Of a stretch of 64,000 nt of DNA, positions 37,523 to 50,400 are shown in pieces. The notes beneath the pieces were generated by a model, which had not been told where the DNA came from, ran no database searches, and saw nothing but the letters and a program-made list of their open reading frames with translations. Made by a program: the position numbers and the translations under genes. How positions within the stretch are numbered: position 1 is the first letter of the stretch; each line of letters opens with the position of its first letter. The stretch comes from Eutreptiella sp. 'Long Island Sound 2002' (lineage: Eukaryota > Euglenozoa > Euglenophyceae > Eutreptiales > Eutreptiaceae): the NCBI GenBank assembly GCA_964036045.1, contig OZ038379.1:68726719-68790718 (forward strand), in the 5' to 3' direction.

Positions 37523-40500
37523 AAATAAGATGACAAGCACATAAATACGGCCCAAAACATGCTTTACATACCTTGGATGGTCATTTCAGAAGATCACGGT
37601 ATTCAAAAAATCCGTTTTGAAAACTTCAATTTTTGAGCTGCCCAAGGTGAAAAACTACAGAAGCAGGTTGTGTACCAATCCCTTGGGACACCTGCCCCGC
37701 GCACCCGATACCAAAATAAGATGACAAACACATAAATACGGCCCAAAACATGCTTTACCTACCTTGGACTGTCTTTTCAGAAAATCACGGTATCAAAAAA
37801 AATAAGTTTCCAAAAATTCCATTTTTCAGCTGCCCAAGGTGAAAAACTACAGAAGCAGATTGTGTACCAATCCCTTGAGACACCCGCCCCGCGCACCCAA
37901 TACCAAAAGAAAAGGAAAAACACATAAATACGGCCCAAAACATGCTGTACATACCTTGGATGGTCATTTCAGATGATAACGGTATAAAAAAAAATTAGAT
38001 TTCGAAAACTTCGATTTTTGAGCTGCCCAAGGTGAAAAACTGCAGAAGCAGGTTGTGTACCAATCCCTTGGGACACCCGCCCCGCGCACCCAATACCATA
38101 ATACGATGACAAACACATAAATACGGCCCAAAACATGCTTTACATACCTTGGATGGTCATTTCAGAAGAGGACCGTATCAAAAAAATAAGGTTCGAAAAC
38201 TTCAATTTTTGAGCTGCCCGAGGTGAAAAGCTGCAGAAGCAGGTTGTGTACCAATCCCTTGGGCCACCCGCCCCGCGCACCCAATACCAAAATAAGATGA
38301 CAAACACATACATACGGCCCAAAACATGCTTCACATACCTTGGATGGTCATTTCGGAAGATCACGGTATCAAAAAAAACTAAGTTTCGTAAACTTTGATT
38401 TTTCAGCTGCCCAAGGTGAAAAACTACAAAAGCAGGTTGTGTACCAATCCGTTGGGACACCCGCCCTGCGCACCCAATACCAAAATAAGATGAGAAGCAC
38501 ATAAATACGGCCCAAAACATGCTTTACATACCTTGGATGGTCATTTCAGAAGATCACGGTATTAAAAAAATCAGTTTTGAAAACTTCAATTTTTGAGCTG
38601 CCCCAGGTGAAAAACTGCAGAAGCAGGTTGTGTACCAATCCGTTGGGACACCCGCCCCGCGCACCAAATACCAAAATAAGATGACAAACACATAAATACG
38701 GCCCAAAACATGCTTTACACACCTTGGATGGTCATTTCAGAAGAGGACGGTATCAAAAAAATAAGTTTCGAAAACTTCAATTTTTGAGCTGCCCGAGGTG
38801 AAAAACTGCAGAAGCACCTTGTGTACCAATCCCTTGGGACGCCCGCCCCGCGCACCCAATACCAAAATAAGATGACAAACACATAAATAAGGCCCAAAAC
38901 ATGCTTCACATACCATGGATGGTCATTTCAGAAAATCACGGTATCAAAAAAATCAGTTTCGAAATCTTCAATTTTTGAGCTGCCCGAGGTGAAAAACTGC
39001 AGAAGCAGGTTGTGTACCAATCCCTTGGGACGCCCGCCCCGCGCACCCAATACCAAAATAAGATGACAAACACATGAATACGGCCCAAAACATGCTTTAC
39101 ACACCTTGGATGGTCATTTCAGAAGAGGACGGTATCAAAAAAATCAGTTTCGAAAACTTCAATTTTTGAGCTGCCCGAGGTGAAAAACTGCAGAAGCAGG
39201 TTGTGTACCAATCCCTTGGGACACCCGCCCCGCGCGCCCAATACCATAATAAGATGACAAACACATAAATACGGCCCAAAACATGTGTCACATACCTTGG
39301 ATGGTCATTTCAGAAAATCAGGGTATCAAAAAAATCAGTTTCGAAAACTTCAATTTTTCAGCTGCCCAAGGTGAAAAACTACAGAAGCAGGTTGTGTACC
39401 AATCCCTTGGGACACCCGCCCCGCGCACCCAATACCAAAATAAGATGACAAACACATAAATACGGCCCAAAACATGCTTCACATACCTTGGATGGTCATT
39501 TCAGAAGATCACGGTATCAAAAAAATCAGTTTCGAAAACTTCAATTTTTGAGCTGCCCGAGGTGAAAAACTGCAGAAGCAGGTTGTGTACCAATCCCTTG
39601 GGACACCCGCCCCGCGCACCCAATACCAAAATAAGATGACAAACACATAAATACGGCCCAAAACATGCTTTACACACCTTGGATGGTCATTTCAGAAGAG
39701 GACGGTATCAAAAAAATCAGTTTCGAAAACTTCAATTTTTGAGCTGCCCGAGGTGAAAAACTGCAGAAGCAGGTTGTGTACCAATCCCTTGGGACACCCG
39801 CCCCGCGCACCCAATACCAAAAAAAGATAACAAACACATAAATACGGCCCAAAACATGCTTTACCTACCTTGGATGGTCATTTCAGAAGAGGACGGTATC
39901 AAAAAAATCAGTTTCGAAAACTTCAATTTTTGAGCTGCCCGAGGTGAAAAACTGCAGAAGCAGGTTGTGTACCAATCCCTTGGGACACCTGCCCCGCGCA
40001 CCCGATACCAAAATAAGATGACAAACACATAAATATGGCCCAAAACATGCTTCACATACCTTGGATGGTCATTTCGGAAGATCACGGTATCAAAAAAAAC
40101 TGAGTTTCATAAACTTTGATTATTCAGCTGCCCAAGGTGAAAAACTATAGAAGCAGGTTGTGTACCAATCCCTTGGGACACCCCCCATGCGCACCCAATA
40201 CCAAAATAAGATGACAAGCACATGAATACGGCCCAAAACATGCTTTACATACCTTGGATGGTCATTTCAGAAGATCACGGTATTAAAAAAATCAATTTTG
40301 AAAACTTCAATTTTTGAGGTGCCCAAGGTGAAAAACTGCAGCAGCAGGTTGTGTACCAATCCCTTGGGACACCCGCCCCGCGCACCCAATACCAAAATAA
40401 GATGACAAACACATAAATACGGCCCAAAACATGCTTTACACACCTTGGATGGTCATTTCAGAAGAGGACGGTATCAAAAAAATAAGTTTCGAAAACTTCA

Positions 40501-43500
40501 ATTTTTGAGTTGCCCGAGGTGAAAAACTGCAGAAGCACGTTGTGTACCAATCCCTTGGGACGCCCGCCCCGCGCACCCAATACCAAAATAAGATGACAAA
40601 CACATAAATACGGCCCAAAACATGCTTCACATACCTTGGATGGTCATTTCAGAAAATCACGGTATCAAAAAAATCAGTTTCGAAATCTTCAATTTTTGAG
40701 CTGCCCGAGGTGAAAAACTGCAGAAGCAGGTTGTGTACCAATCCCTTGGGACACCCGCCCCGCGCACCCAATACCAAAATAAGATGACAAACACATAAAT
40801 ACGGCCCAAAACATGCTTTACACACCTTGGATGGTCATTTCAGAAGAGGACGGTATCAAAAAAATCAGTTTCGAAAACTTCAATTTTTGAGCTGCCCGAG
40901 GTGAAAAACTGCAGAAGCAGGTTGTGTACCAATCCCTTGGGACGCCCGCCCCGCGCGCCCAATACCATAATAAGATGACAAACACATAAATACGGCCCAA
41001 AACATGCTTCACATACCTTGGATGGTCATTTCAGAAAATCACGGTATCAAAAAAATCAGTTTCGAAAACTTCAATTTTTGAGCTGCCCAAGGTGAAAAAC
41101 TGCAGAAGCAGGTTGTGTACCAATCCCTTGGGACACCCGCCCCGCGCACCCAATACCAAAATAAGATGACAAACACATAAATACGGCCCAAAACATGCTT
41201 CACATACCTTGGATGGTCATTTCAGAAAATCACGGTATCAAAAAAATCATTTTCGAAAACTTCAATTTTTGAGCTGCCCGAGGTGAAAAACTGCAGAAGC
41301 AGGTTGTGTACCAATCCCTTGGGACACCCGCCCCGCGCACCCAATACCAAAATAAGATGACAAACACATAAATACGGCCCAAAACATGCTTTACACACCT
41401 TGGATGGTCATTTCAGAAGAGGACGGTATCAAAAAAATCAGTTTCGAAAACTTCAATTTTTGAGCTGCCCCAGGTGAAAAACTGCAGAAGCAGGTTGTGT
41501 ATCAATCCCTTGGGACACCCGCCCCGCGCGCCCAATACCATAATAAGATGACAAACACATAAATACGGCCCAAAACATGCTTCCCATACCTTGGATGGTC
41601 ATTTCAGAAAATCACGGTATCAAAAAAATCAGTTTCGAAAACTTCAATTTTTGAGCTGCCCGAGGTGAAAAGCTGCAGAAGCAGGTGGTGTACCAATCCC
41701 TTGGGACACCCGCCCCGCGCACCCAATACCAAAAAAAGATGACAAACACATAAATACGGCCCAAAACATGCTTTACACACCTTGGATGGTCTTTTCAGAT
41801 GATAACGGTATTAAAAAAAAAAGTTTCGAAAACTTCCATTTTTCAGCTGCCCAAGGTGAAAAACTGCAGAAGCAGGTTGTGTACCAATCCCTTGGGACAC
41901 CCGCCCCGCGCACCCGATACCAAAATAAGATGACAAACACATAAATACGGCCCAAAACATGCTTTACCTACCTTGGATGGTCATTTCAGAAGAGGACGGT
42001 ATCAAAAAAATCAGTTTCGAAAACTTCAATTTTTGAGCTGCCCGAGGTGAAAAACTGCAGAAGCAGGTTGTGTACCAATCCCTTGGGACACCTGCCCCGC
42101 GCACCCGATACCAAAATAAGATGACAAACACATAAATATGGCCCAAAACATGCTTCACATACCTTGGATGGTCATTTCAGAAGATCACGGTATCAAAAAA
42201 AACTAAGTTTCATAAACTTTGATTATTCAGCTGCCCAAGGTGAAAAACTACAGAAGCAGGTTGTGTACCAATCCCTTGGGACACCCCCCATGCGCACCCA
42301 ATACCAAAATAAGATGACAAGCACATGAATACGGCCCAAAACATGCTTTACATACCTTGGATGGTCATTTCAGAAAATCACGGTATTAAAAAAATCAATT
42401 TTGAAAACTTCAATTTTTGAGGTGCCCCAGGTGAAAAACTGCAGAAGCAGGTTGTGTACCAATCCCTTGGGACACCCGCCCCGCGCACCCAATACCAAAA
42501 TAAGATGACAAACACATAAATACGGCCCAAAACATGCTTTACACACCTTGGATGGTCATTTCAGAAGAGGACGGTATCAAAAAAATCAGTTTCGAAAACT
42601 TCAATTTTTGAGCTGCCCCAGGTGAAAAACTGCAGAAGCAGGTTGTGTACCAATCCCTTGGGACACCCGCCCCGCGCACCCAATACCATAATAAGATGAC
42701 AAACACATAAATACGGCCCAAAACATGCTTTACACACCTTGGATGGTCATTTCAGAAGAGGACGGTATCAAAAAAATCAGTTTCGAAAACTTCAATTTTT
42801 GAGCTGCCCGAGGTGAAAAACTGCAGAAGCAGGTTGTGTACCAATCCCTTGGGACACCCGCCCCGCGCACCCAATACCAAAATAAGATGACAAACACATA
42901 AATCCGGCCCAAAACATGCTTTACACACCTTGGATGGTCATTTCAGAAGAGGACGGTATCAAAAAAATCAGTTTCGAAAAATTCAATTTTTGAGGTGCCC
43001 GAGGTGAAAAACTGCAGAAGCAGGTTGTGTACCAATCCCTTGGGACACCCGCCCCGCGCACCCAATACCAAAATCAGATGACAAACACATAAATACGGCC
43101 CAAAACATGCTTTACACACCTTGGATGGTCATTTCAGAAGAGGAGGGTATAAAAAAATCAGTTTCGAAAACTTCCATTTTTCAGCTGCCCAAGGTGAAAA
43201 ACTGCAGAAGCAGGTTGTGTACCAATCCCTTGGGACACCCGCCCCGCGCACCCAATACCAAAATAAGATGACAAACACATAAATACGGCCCAAAACATGC
43301 TTTACACACCTTGGATGGTCTTTTCAGATGATAGCGGTATCAAAAAAAAATAAGTTTCGAAAACTTCCATTTTTGAGCTGCCCAAGGTGAAAAACTACAG
43401 AAGCAGATTGTGTACCAATCCCTTGGAACACCTGCCCCGCGCACCCGATACCAAAATAAGATGACAAACACATAAATACGGCCCAAAACATGCTTCACAT

Positions 43501-43718
43501 ACCTTGGATGGTCATTTCAGAAGATCACGGTATCAAAAAAATCGGTTTCGAAAACTTCAATTTTTGAGCTGCCCGAGGTGAAAAACTGCAGAAGCAGGTT
43601 GTGTACCAATCCCTTGGGACACCCGCCCCGCGCACCCAATACCAAAATAAGATGACAAACACATAAATACGGCCCAAAACATGCTTTACACACCTTGGAT
43701 GGTCATTTCAGAAGAGGA

Positions 43719-46111
43719 CGGTATCAAAAAAATCAGTTTCGAAAACTTCAATTTTTGAGCTGCCCGAGGTGAAAAACTGCAGAAGCAGGTTGTGTACCAA
43801 TCCCTTGGGACACCCGCCCCGCGCACCCAATACCAAAAAAAGATGACAAACACATAAATACGGCCCAAAACATGCTTTACACACCTTGGATGGTCTTTTC
43901 AGATGATAGCGGTATCAAAAAAAAATAAGTTTCGAAAACTTCCATTTTTCAGCTGCCCAAGGTGAAAAACTGCAGAAGCAGGTTGTGTACCAATCCCTTG
44001 GGACACCCGCCCCGCGCACCCGATACCAAAATAAGATGACAAACACATAAATACGGCCCAAAACATGCTTTACCTACCTTGGATGGTCATTTCAGAAGAG
44101 GACGGTATCAGAAAAATCAGTTTCGAAAACTTCAATTTTTGAGCTGCCCGAGGTGAAAAACTACAGAAGCAGGTTGTGTACCAATCCCTTGGGACACCTG
44201 CCCCGCGCACCCGATACCAAAATAAGATGACAAACACATAAATATGGCCCAAAACATGCTTCACATACCTTGGATGGTCATTTCGGAAGATCACGGTATC
44301 AAAAAAAACTAAGTTTCATAAACTTTGATTATTCAGCTGCCCAAGGTGAAAAACTATAGAAGCAGGTTGTGTACCCATCCCTTGGGACACCCCCCATGCG
44401 CACCCAATACCAAAATAAGATGACAAGCACATGAATACGGCCCAAAACATGCTTTACATACCTTGGATGGTCATTTCAGAAGATCACGGTATTAAAAAAA
44501 TCAATTTTGAAAACTTCAATTTTTGAGGTGCCCCAGGTGAAAAACTGCAGCAGCAGGTTGTGTACCAATCCCTTGGGACACCCGCCCCGCGCACCCAATA
44601 CCAAAATGAGATGACAAACACATAAATACGGCCCAAAACATGCTTTACACACCTTGGATGGTCATTTCAGAAGAGGACGGTATCAAAAAATTCAGTTTCG
44701 AAAACTTCAATTTTTGAGCTGCCCCAGGTGAAAAACTGCAGAAGCACGTTGTGTACCAATCCCTTGGGACGCCCGCCCCGCGCACCCAATACGAAAATAA
44801 GATGACAAACACATAAATACGGCCCAAAACATGCTTCACATACCTTGGATGGTCATTTCAGAAAATCACGGTATCAAAAAAATCAGTTTCGAAAACTTCA
44901 ATTTTTGAGCTGCCCGAGGTGAAAAACTGCAGAAGCAGGTTGTGTACCAATCCCTTGGGACACCCGCCCCGCGCACCCAATACCAAAAAAAGATGACAAA
45001 CACATAAATACGGCCCAAAACATGCTTTACACACCTTGGATGGTCTTTTCAGATGATAGCGGTATCAAAAAAAAATAAGTTTCGAAAACTTCCATTTTTC
45101 AGCTGCCCAAGGTGAAAAACTGCAGAAGCAGGTTGTGTACCAATCCCTTGGGACACCCGCCCCGCGCACCCGATACCAAAATAAGATGACAAACACATAA
45201 ATACGGCCCAAAACATGCTTTACCTACCTTGGATGGTCATTTCAGAAGAGGACGGTATCAGAAAAATCAGTTTCGAAAACTTCAATTTTTGAGCTGCCCG
45301 AGGTGAAAAACTGCAGAAGCAGGTTGTGTACCAATCCCTTGGGACACCTGCCCCGCGCACCCGATACCAAAATAAGATGACAAACACATAAATATGGCCC
45401 AAAACATGCTTCACATACCTTGGATGGTCATTTCGGAAGATCACGGTATCAAAAAAAACTAAGTTTCATAAACTTTGATTATTCAGCTGCCCAAGGTGAA
45501 AAACTATAGAAGCAGGTTGTGTACCCATCCCTTGGGACACCCCCCATGCGCACCCAATACCAAAATAAGATGACAAGCACATGAATACGGCCCAAAACAT
45601 GCTTTACATACCTTGGATGGTCATTTCAGAAGATCACGGTATTAAAAAAATCAATTTTGAAAACTTCAATTTTTGAGGTGCCCCAGGTGAAAAACTGCAG
45701 CAGCAGGTTGTGTACCAATCCCTTGGGACACCCGCCCCGCGCACCCAATACCAAAATGAGATGACAAACACATAAATACGGCCCAAAACATGCTTTACAC
45801 ACCTTGGATGGTCATTTCAGAAGAGGACGGTATCAAAAAATTCAGTTTCGAAAACTTCAATTTTTGAGCTGCCCCAGGTGAAAAACTGCAGAAGCACGTT
45901 GTGTACCAATCCCTTGGGACGCCCGCCCCGCGCACCCAATACCAAAATAAGATGACAAACACATAAATACGGCCCAAAACATGCTTCACATACCTTGGAT
46001 GGTCATTTCAGAAAATCACGGTATCAAAAAAATCAGTTTCGAAAACTTCAATTTTTGAGCTGCCCGAGGTGAAAAACTGCAGAAGCAGGTTGTGTACCAA
46101 TCCCTTGGGAC
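43719..46111 (+). repeat. 6-monomer tandem duplication, period 1,150 bp
   Basis: 43,719-44,868 and 44,869-46,018 match at +1,150, with the match running to 46,111. Shared rare variants include GGTATCAGAAAAATCAG, GTACCCATCCC, CTGCAGCAGCAGG and GGTATCAAAAAATTCAG. Few differences are visible (for example CTACAGAAG near 44,161 versus CTGCAGAAG near 45,311), which points to a very recent event. Confidence 0.88.
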
Positions 46112-48172
46112 GCCCGCCCCGCGCACCCAATACCAAAATAAGATGACAAACACATAAATACGGCCCAAAACATGCTTTACACACCTTGGATGGTCATTTC
46201 AGAAGAGGACGGTATCAAAAAAATCAGTTTCGAAAACTTCAATTTTTGAGCTGCCCGAGGTGAAAAACTGCAGAAGCAGGTTGTGTACCAATCCCTTGGG
46301 ACACCCGCCCCGCGCGCCCAATACAATAATAAGATGACAAACACATAAATACGGCCCAAAACATGCTTCACATACCTTGGATGGTCATTTCAGAAAATCA
46401 CGGTATCAAAAAAATCAGTTTCGAAAACTTCAATTTTTGAGCTGCCCAAGGTGAAAAACTGCAGAAGCAGGTTGTGTACCAATCCCTTGGGACACCCGCC
46501 CCGCGCACCCAATACCAAAATAAGATGACAAACACATAAATACGGCCCAAAACATGCTTCCCATACCTTGGATGGTCATTTCAGAAAATCACGGTATCAA
46601 AAAAATCAGTTTCGAAAACTTCAATTTTTGAGCTGCCCGAGGTGAAAAACTGCAGAAGCAGGTTGTGTACCAATCCCTTGGGACACCCGCCCCGCGCACC
46701 CAATACCAAAATAAGATGACAAACACATAAATACGGCCCAAAACATGCTTTACACACCTTGGATGGTCATTTCAGAAGAGGACGGTATCAAAAAAATCAG
46801 TTTCGAAAACTTCAATTTTTGAGCTGCCCAAGGTGAAAAACTGCAGAAGCAGGTTGTGTACCAATCCCTTGGGACACCCGCCCCGCGCACCCAATACCAA
46901 AATAAGATGACAAACACATAAATACGGCCCAAAACATGCTTCACATACCTTGGATGGTCATTTCAGAAAATCACGGTATCAAAAAAATCAGTTTCGAAAA
47001 CTTCAATTTTTGAGCTGCCCGAGGTGAAAAACTGCAGAAGCAGGTTGTGTACCAATCCCTTGGGACACCCGCCCCGCGCACCCAATACCAAAATAAGATG
47101 ACAAACACATAAATACGGCCCAAAACATGCTTTACACACCTTGGATGGTCATTTCAGAAGAGGACGGTATCAAAAAAATCAGTTTCGAAAACTTCAATTT
47201 TTGAGCTGCCCGAGGTGAAAAACTGCAGAAGCAGGTTGTGTACCAATCCCTTGGGACACCCGCCCCGCGCACCCAATACCAAAAAAAGATGACAAACACA
47301 TAAATACGGCCCAAAACATGCTTTACACACCTTGGATGGTCTTTTCAGATGATAACGGTATTAAAAAAAAATCAGTTTCGAAAACTTCCATTTTTCAGCT
47401 GCCCAAGGTGAAAAACTGCAGAAGCAGGTTGTGTACCAATCCCTTGGGACACCCGCCCCGCGCACCCGATACCAAAATAAGATGACAAACACATAAATAC
47501 GGCCCAAAACATGCTTTACATACCTTGGATGGTCATTTCAGAAGAGGACGGTATCAAAAAAATCAGTTTCGAAAACTTCAATTTTTGAGCTGCCCGAGGT
47601 GAAAAACTGCAGAAGCAGGTTGTGTACCAATCCCTTGGGACACCTGCCCCGCGCACCCGATACCAAAATAAGATGACAAACACATAAATATGGCCCAAAA
47701 CATGCTTCACATACCTTGGATGGTCATTTCAGAAGATCACGGTATCAAAAAAAACTAAGTTTCATAAACTTTGATTATTCAGCTGCCCAAGGTGAAAAAC
47801 TACAGAAGCAGGTTGTGTACCAATCCCTTGGGACACCCCCCATGCGCACCCAATACCAAAATAAGATGACAAGCACATGAATACGGCCCAAAACATGCTT
47901 TACATACCTTGGATGGTCATTTCAGAAAATCACGGTATTAAAAAAATCAATTTTGAAAACTTCAATTTTTGAGGTGCCCCAGGTGAAAAACTGCAGAAGC
48001 AGGTTGTGTACCAATCCCTTGGGACACCCGCCCCGCGCACCCAATACCAAAATAAGATGACAAACACATAAATACGGCCCAAAACATGCTTTACACACCT
48101 TGGATGGTCATTTCAGAAGAGGACGGTATCAAAAAAATCAGTTTCGAAAACTTCAATTTTTGAGCTGCCCCA

Positions 48173-48192
48173 GGTGAAAAACGGTGAAAAAC
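48173..48192 (+). repeat. 10-bp tandem duplication within a monomer
   Basis: GGTGAAAAAC is directly duplicated at 48,173-48,182 and 48,183-48,192, lengthening this monomer. It is absent from the homologous monomer at about 42,621, so it arose after the larger duplication. Confidence 0.85.
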
Positions 48193-50400
48193 TGCAGAAG
48201 CAGGTTGTGTACCAATCCCTTGGGACACCCGCCCCGCGCACCCAATACCATAATAAGATGACAAACACATAAATACGGCCCAAAACATGCTTTACACACC
48301 TTGGATGGTCATTTCAGAAGAGGACGGTATCAAAAAAATCAGTTTCGAAAACTTCAATTTTTGAGCTGCCCGAGGTGAAAAACTGCAGAAGCAGGTTGTG
48401 TACCAATCCCTTGGGACACCCGCCCCGCGCACCCAATACCAAAATCAGATGACAAACACATAAATACGGCCCAAAACATGCTTTACACACCTTGGATGGT
48501 CATTTCAGAAGAGGACGGTATCAAAAAAAATAGTTTCGAAAACTTCAATTTTTGAGCTGCCCCAGGTGAAAAACTGCAGAAGCAGGTTGTGTACCAATCC
48601 CTTGGGACACCCGCCCCGCGCACCCAATACCATAATAAGATGACAAACACATAAATACGGCCCAAAACATGCTTTACACACCTTGGATGGTCATTTCAGA
48701 AGAGGACGGTATCAAAAAAATCAGTTTCGAAAACTTCAATTTTTGAGCTGCCCGAGGTGAAAAACTGCAGAAGCAGGTTGTGTACCAATCCCTTGGGACA
48801 CCCGCCCCGCGCACCCAATACCAAAATAAGATGACAAACACATAAATCCGGCCCAAAACATGCTTTACACACCTTGGATGGTCATTTCAGATGATCACGG
48901 TATCAAAAAAATCAGTTTCGAAAACTTCAATTTTTGAGCTGCCCGAGGTGAAAAACTGCAGAAGCAGGTTGTGTACCAATCCCTTGGGACACCCGCCCCG
49001 CGCACCCAATACCAAAATCAGATGACAAACACATAAATACGGCCCAAAACATGCTTTACACACCTTGGATGGTCATTTCAGAAGAGGAGGGTATAAAAAA
49101 ATCAGTTTCGAAAACTTCCATTTTTCAGCTGCCCAAGGTGAAAAACTGCAGAAGCAGGTTGTGTACCAATCCCTTGGGACACCCGCCCCGCGCACCCAAT
49201 ACCAAAATAAGATGACAAACACATAAATACGGCCCAAAACATGCTTTACACACCTTGGATGGTCTTTTCAGATGATAGCGGTATCAAAAAAAAATAAGTT
49301 TCGAAAACTTCCATTTTTGAGCTGCCCAAGGTGAAAAACTACAGAAGCAGGTTGTGTACCAATCCCTTGGGACACCTGCCCCGCGCACCCGATACCAAAA
49401 TAAGATGACAAACACATAAATACGGCCCAAAACATGCTTTACCTACCTTGGATGGTCTTTTCAGAAAATCACGGTATCAAAAAAAATAAGTTTCGAAAAC
49501 TTCAATTTTTCAGCTGCCCAAGGTGAAAAACTACAGAAGCAGATTGTGTACCAATGCCTTGGGACACCTGCCCCGCGCACCCGATACCAAAATAAGATGA
49601 CAAGCACATAAATACGGCCCAAAACATGCTTTACATACCTTGGATGGTCATTTCAGAAGAGGACGGTATCAAAAAAATAAGTTTCGAAAACTTCAATTTT
49701 TGAGCTGCCCGAGGTGAAAAACTGCAGAAGCAGGTTGTGTACCAATCCCTTGGGACACCCGCCCCGCGCACCCAATACCAAAATAAGATGACAAACACAT
49801 AAATACGGCCCAAAACATGCTTTACATACCTTGGATGGTCTTTTCAGATGATAACGGTATCAAAAAAATCAGTTTCGAAAACTTCCATTTTTCAGCTGCC
49901 CAGAGTGAAAAAGTACAAAAACAGGTTGTGTACCAATCCCTTGGGACACCTGCCCCGCGCACCCGATACCAAAATAAGATGACAAACACATAAATACGGC
50001 CCAAAACATGCTTTACCTACCTTGGATGGTCTTTTCAGAAAGTCACGGTATCAAAAAAAATTAATTTCCAAAACTTCCATTTTTCAGCTGCCCAAGGTGA
50101 AAAACTACAGAAGCAGATTGTGTACCAATCCCTTGGGACACCCGCCCCGCGCACCCAATACGAAAATAAAATGAAAAACACATAAATACGGCCCAAAACA
50201 TGCTTTACACACCTTGGATGGTCATTTCAGATGATAACGGTATCAAAAAAAAAATAGATTTCGAAAACTTCGATTTTTCAGCTGCCCAAGGTGAAAAACT
50301 ACAGAAGCAGGTTGTGTACCAACCCCTTGGGACACCCGCCCCGCACACCCGATACCAAAAGAAGATGACAAACACATAAATACGGCCCAAAACATGCTTT

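Larger units (their letters stand above)
41710..49349 (+). repeat. Segmental duplication of about 8-9 monomers over 5.5-5.9 kb
   Basis: The block at about 41,710-42,620 recurs at +5,552 (to about 48,170), and the block at 42,520-43,405 recurs at +5,944 (to 49,349). The change of offset equals two extra monomers plus a 10-bp insertion in the right copy. Shared rare variants are TTTCATAAACTTTGATTATT, ACACCCCCCATGCGC, AAATCCGGCCC and AGGAGGGTATAAAAAAATC. Confidence 0.8.
26090..50400 (+). repeat. Satellite array, homogenised core (about 127 monomers, 191-192 bp)
   Basis: Most monomers here carry GGTCATTTCAGAAGAGGACG or GGTCATTTCAGAAAATCACG with a short A tract (ATCAAAAAAATCAG or ATCAAAAAAATAAG). 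A distinct form has GGTATCAAAAAAAACTAAG with TTTCGTAAACTTTGATTTTT. Minus-strand translation gives short hydrophobic open frames in nearly every monomer. They arise because the repeat lacks stops in that frame, and they are not evidence of a gene. No foreign insertion was noticed. Confidence 0.94.
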
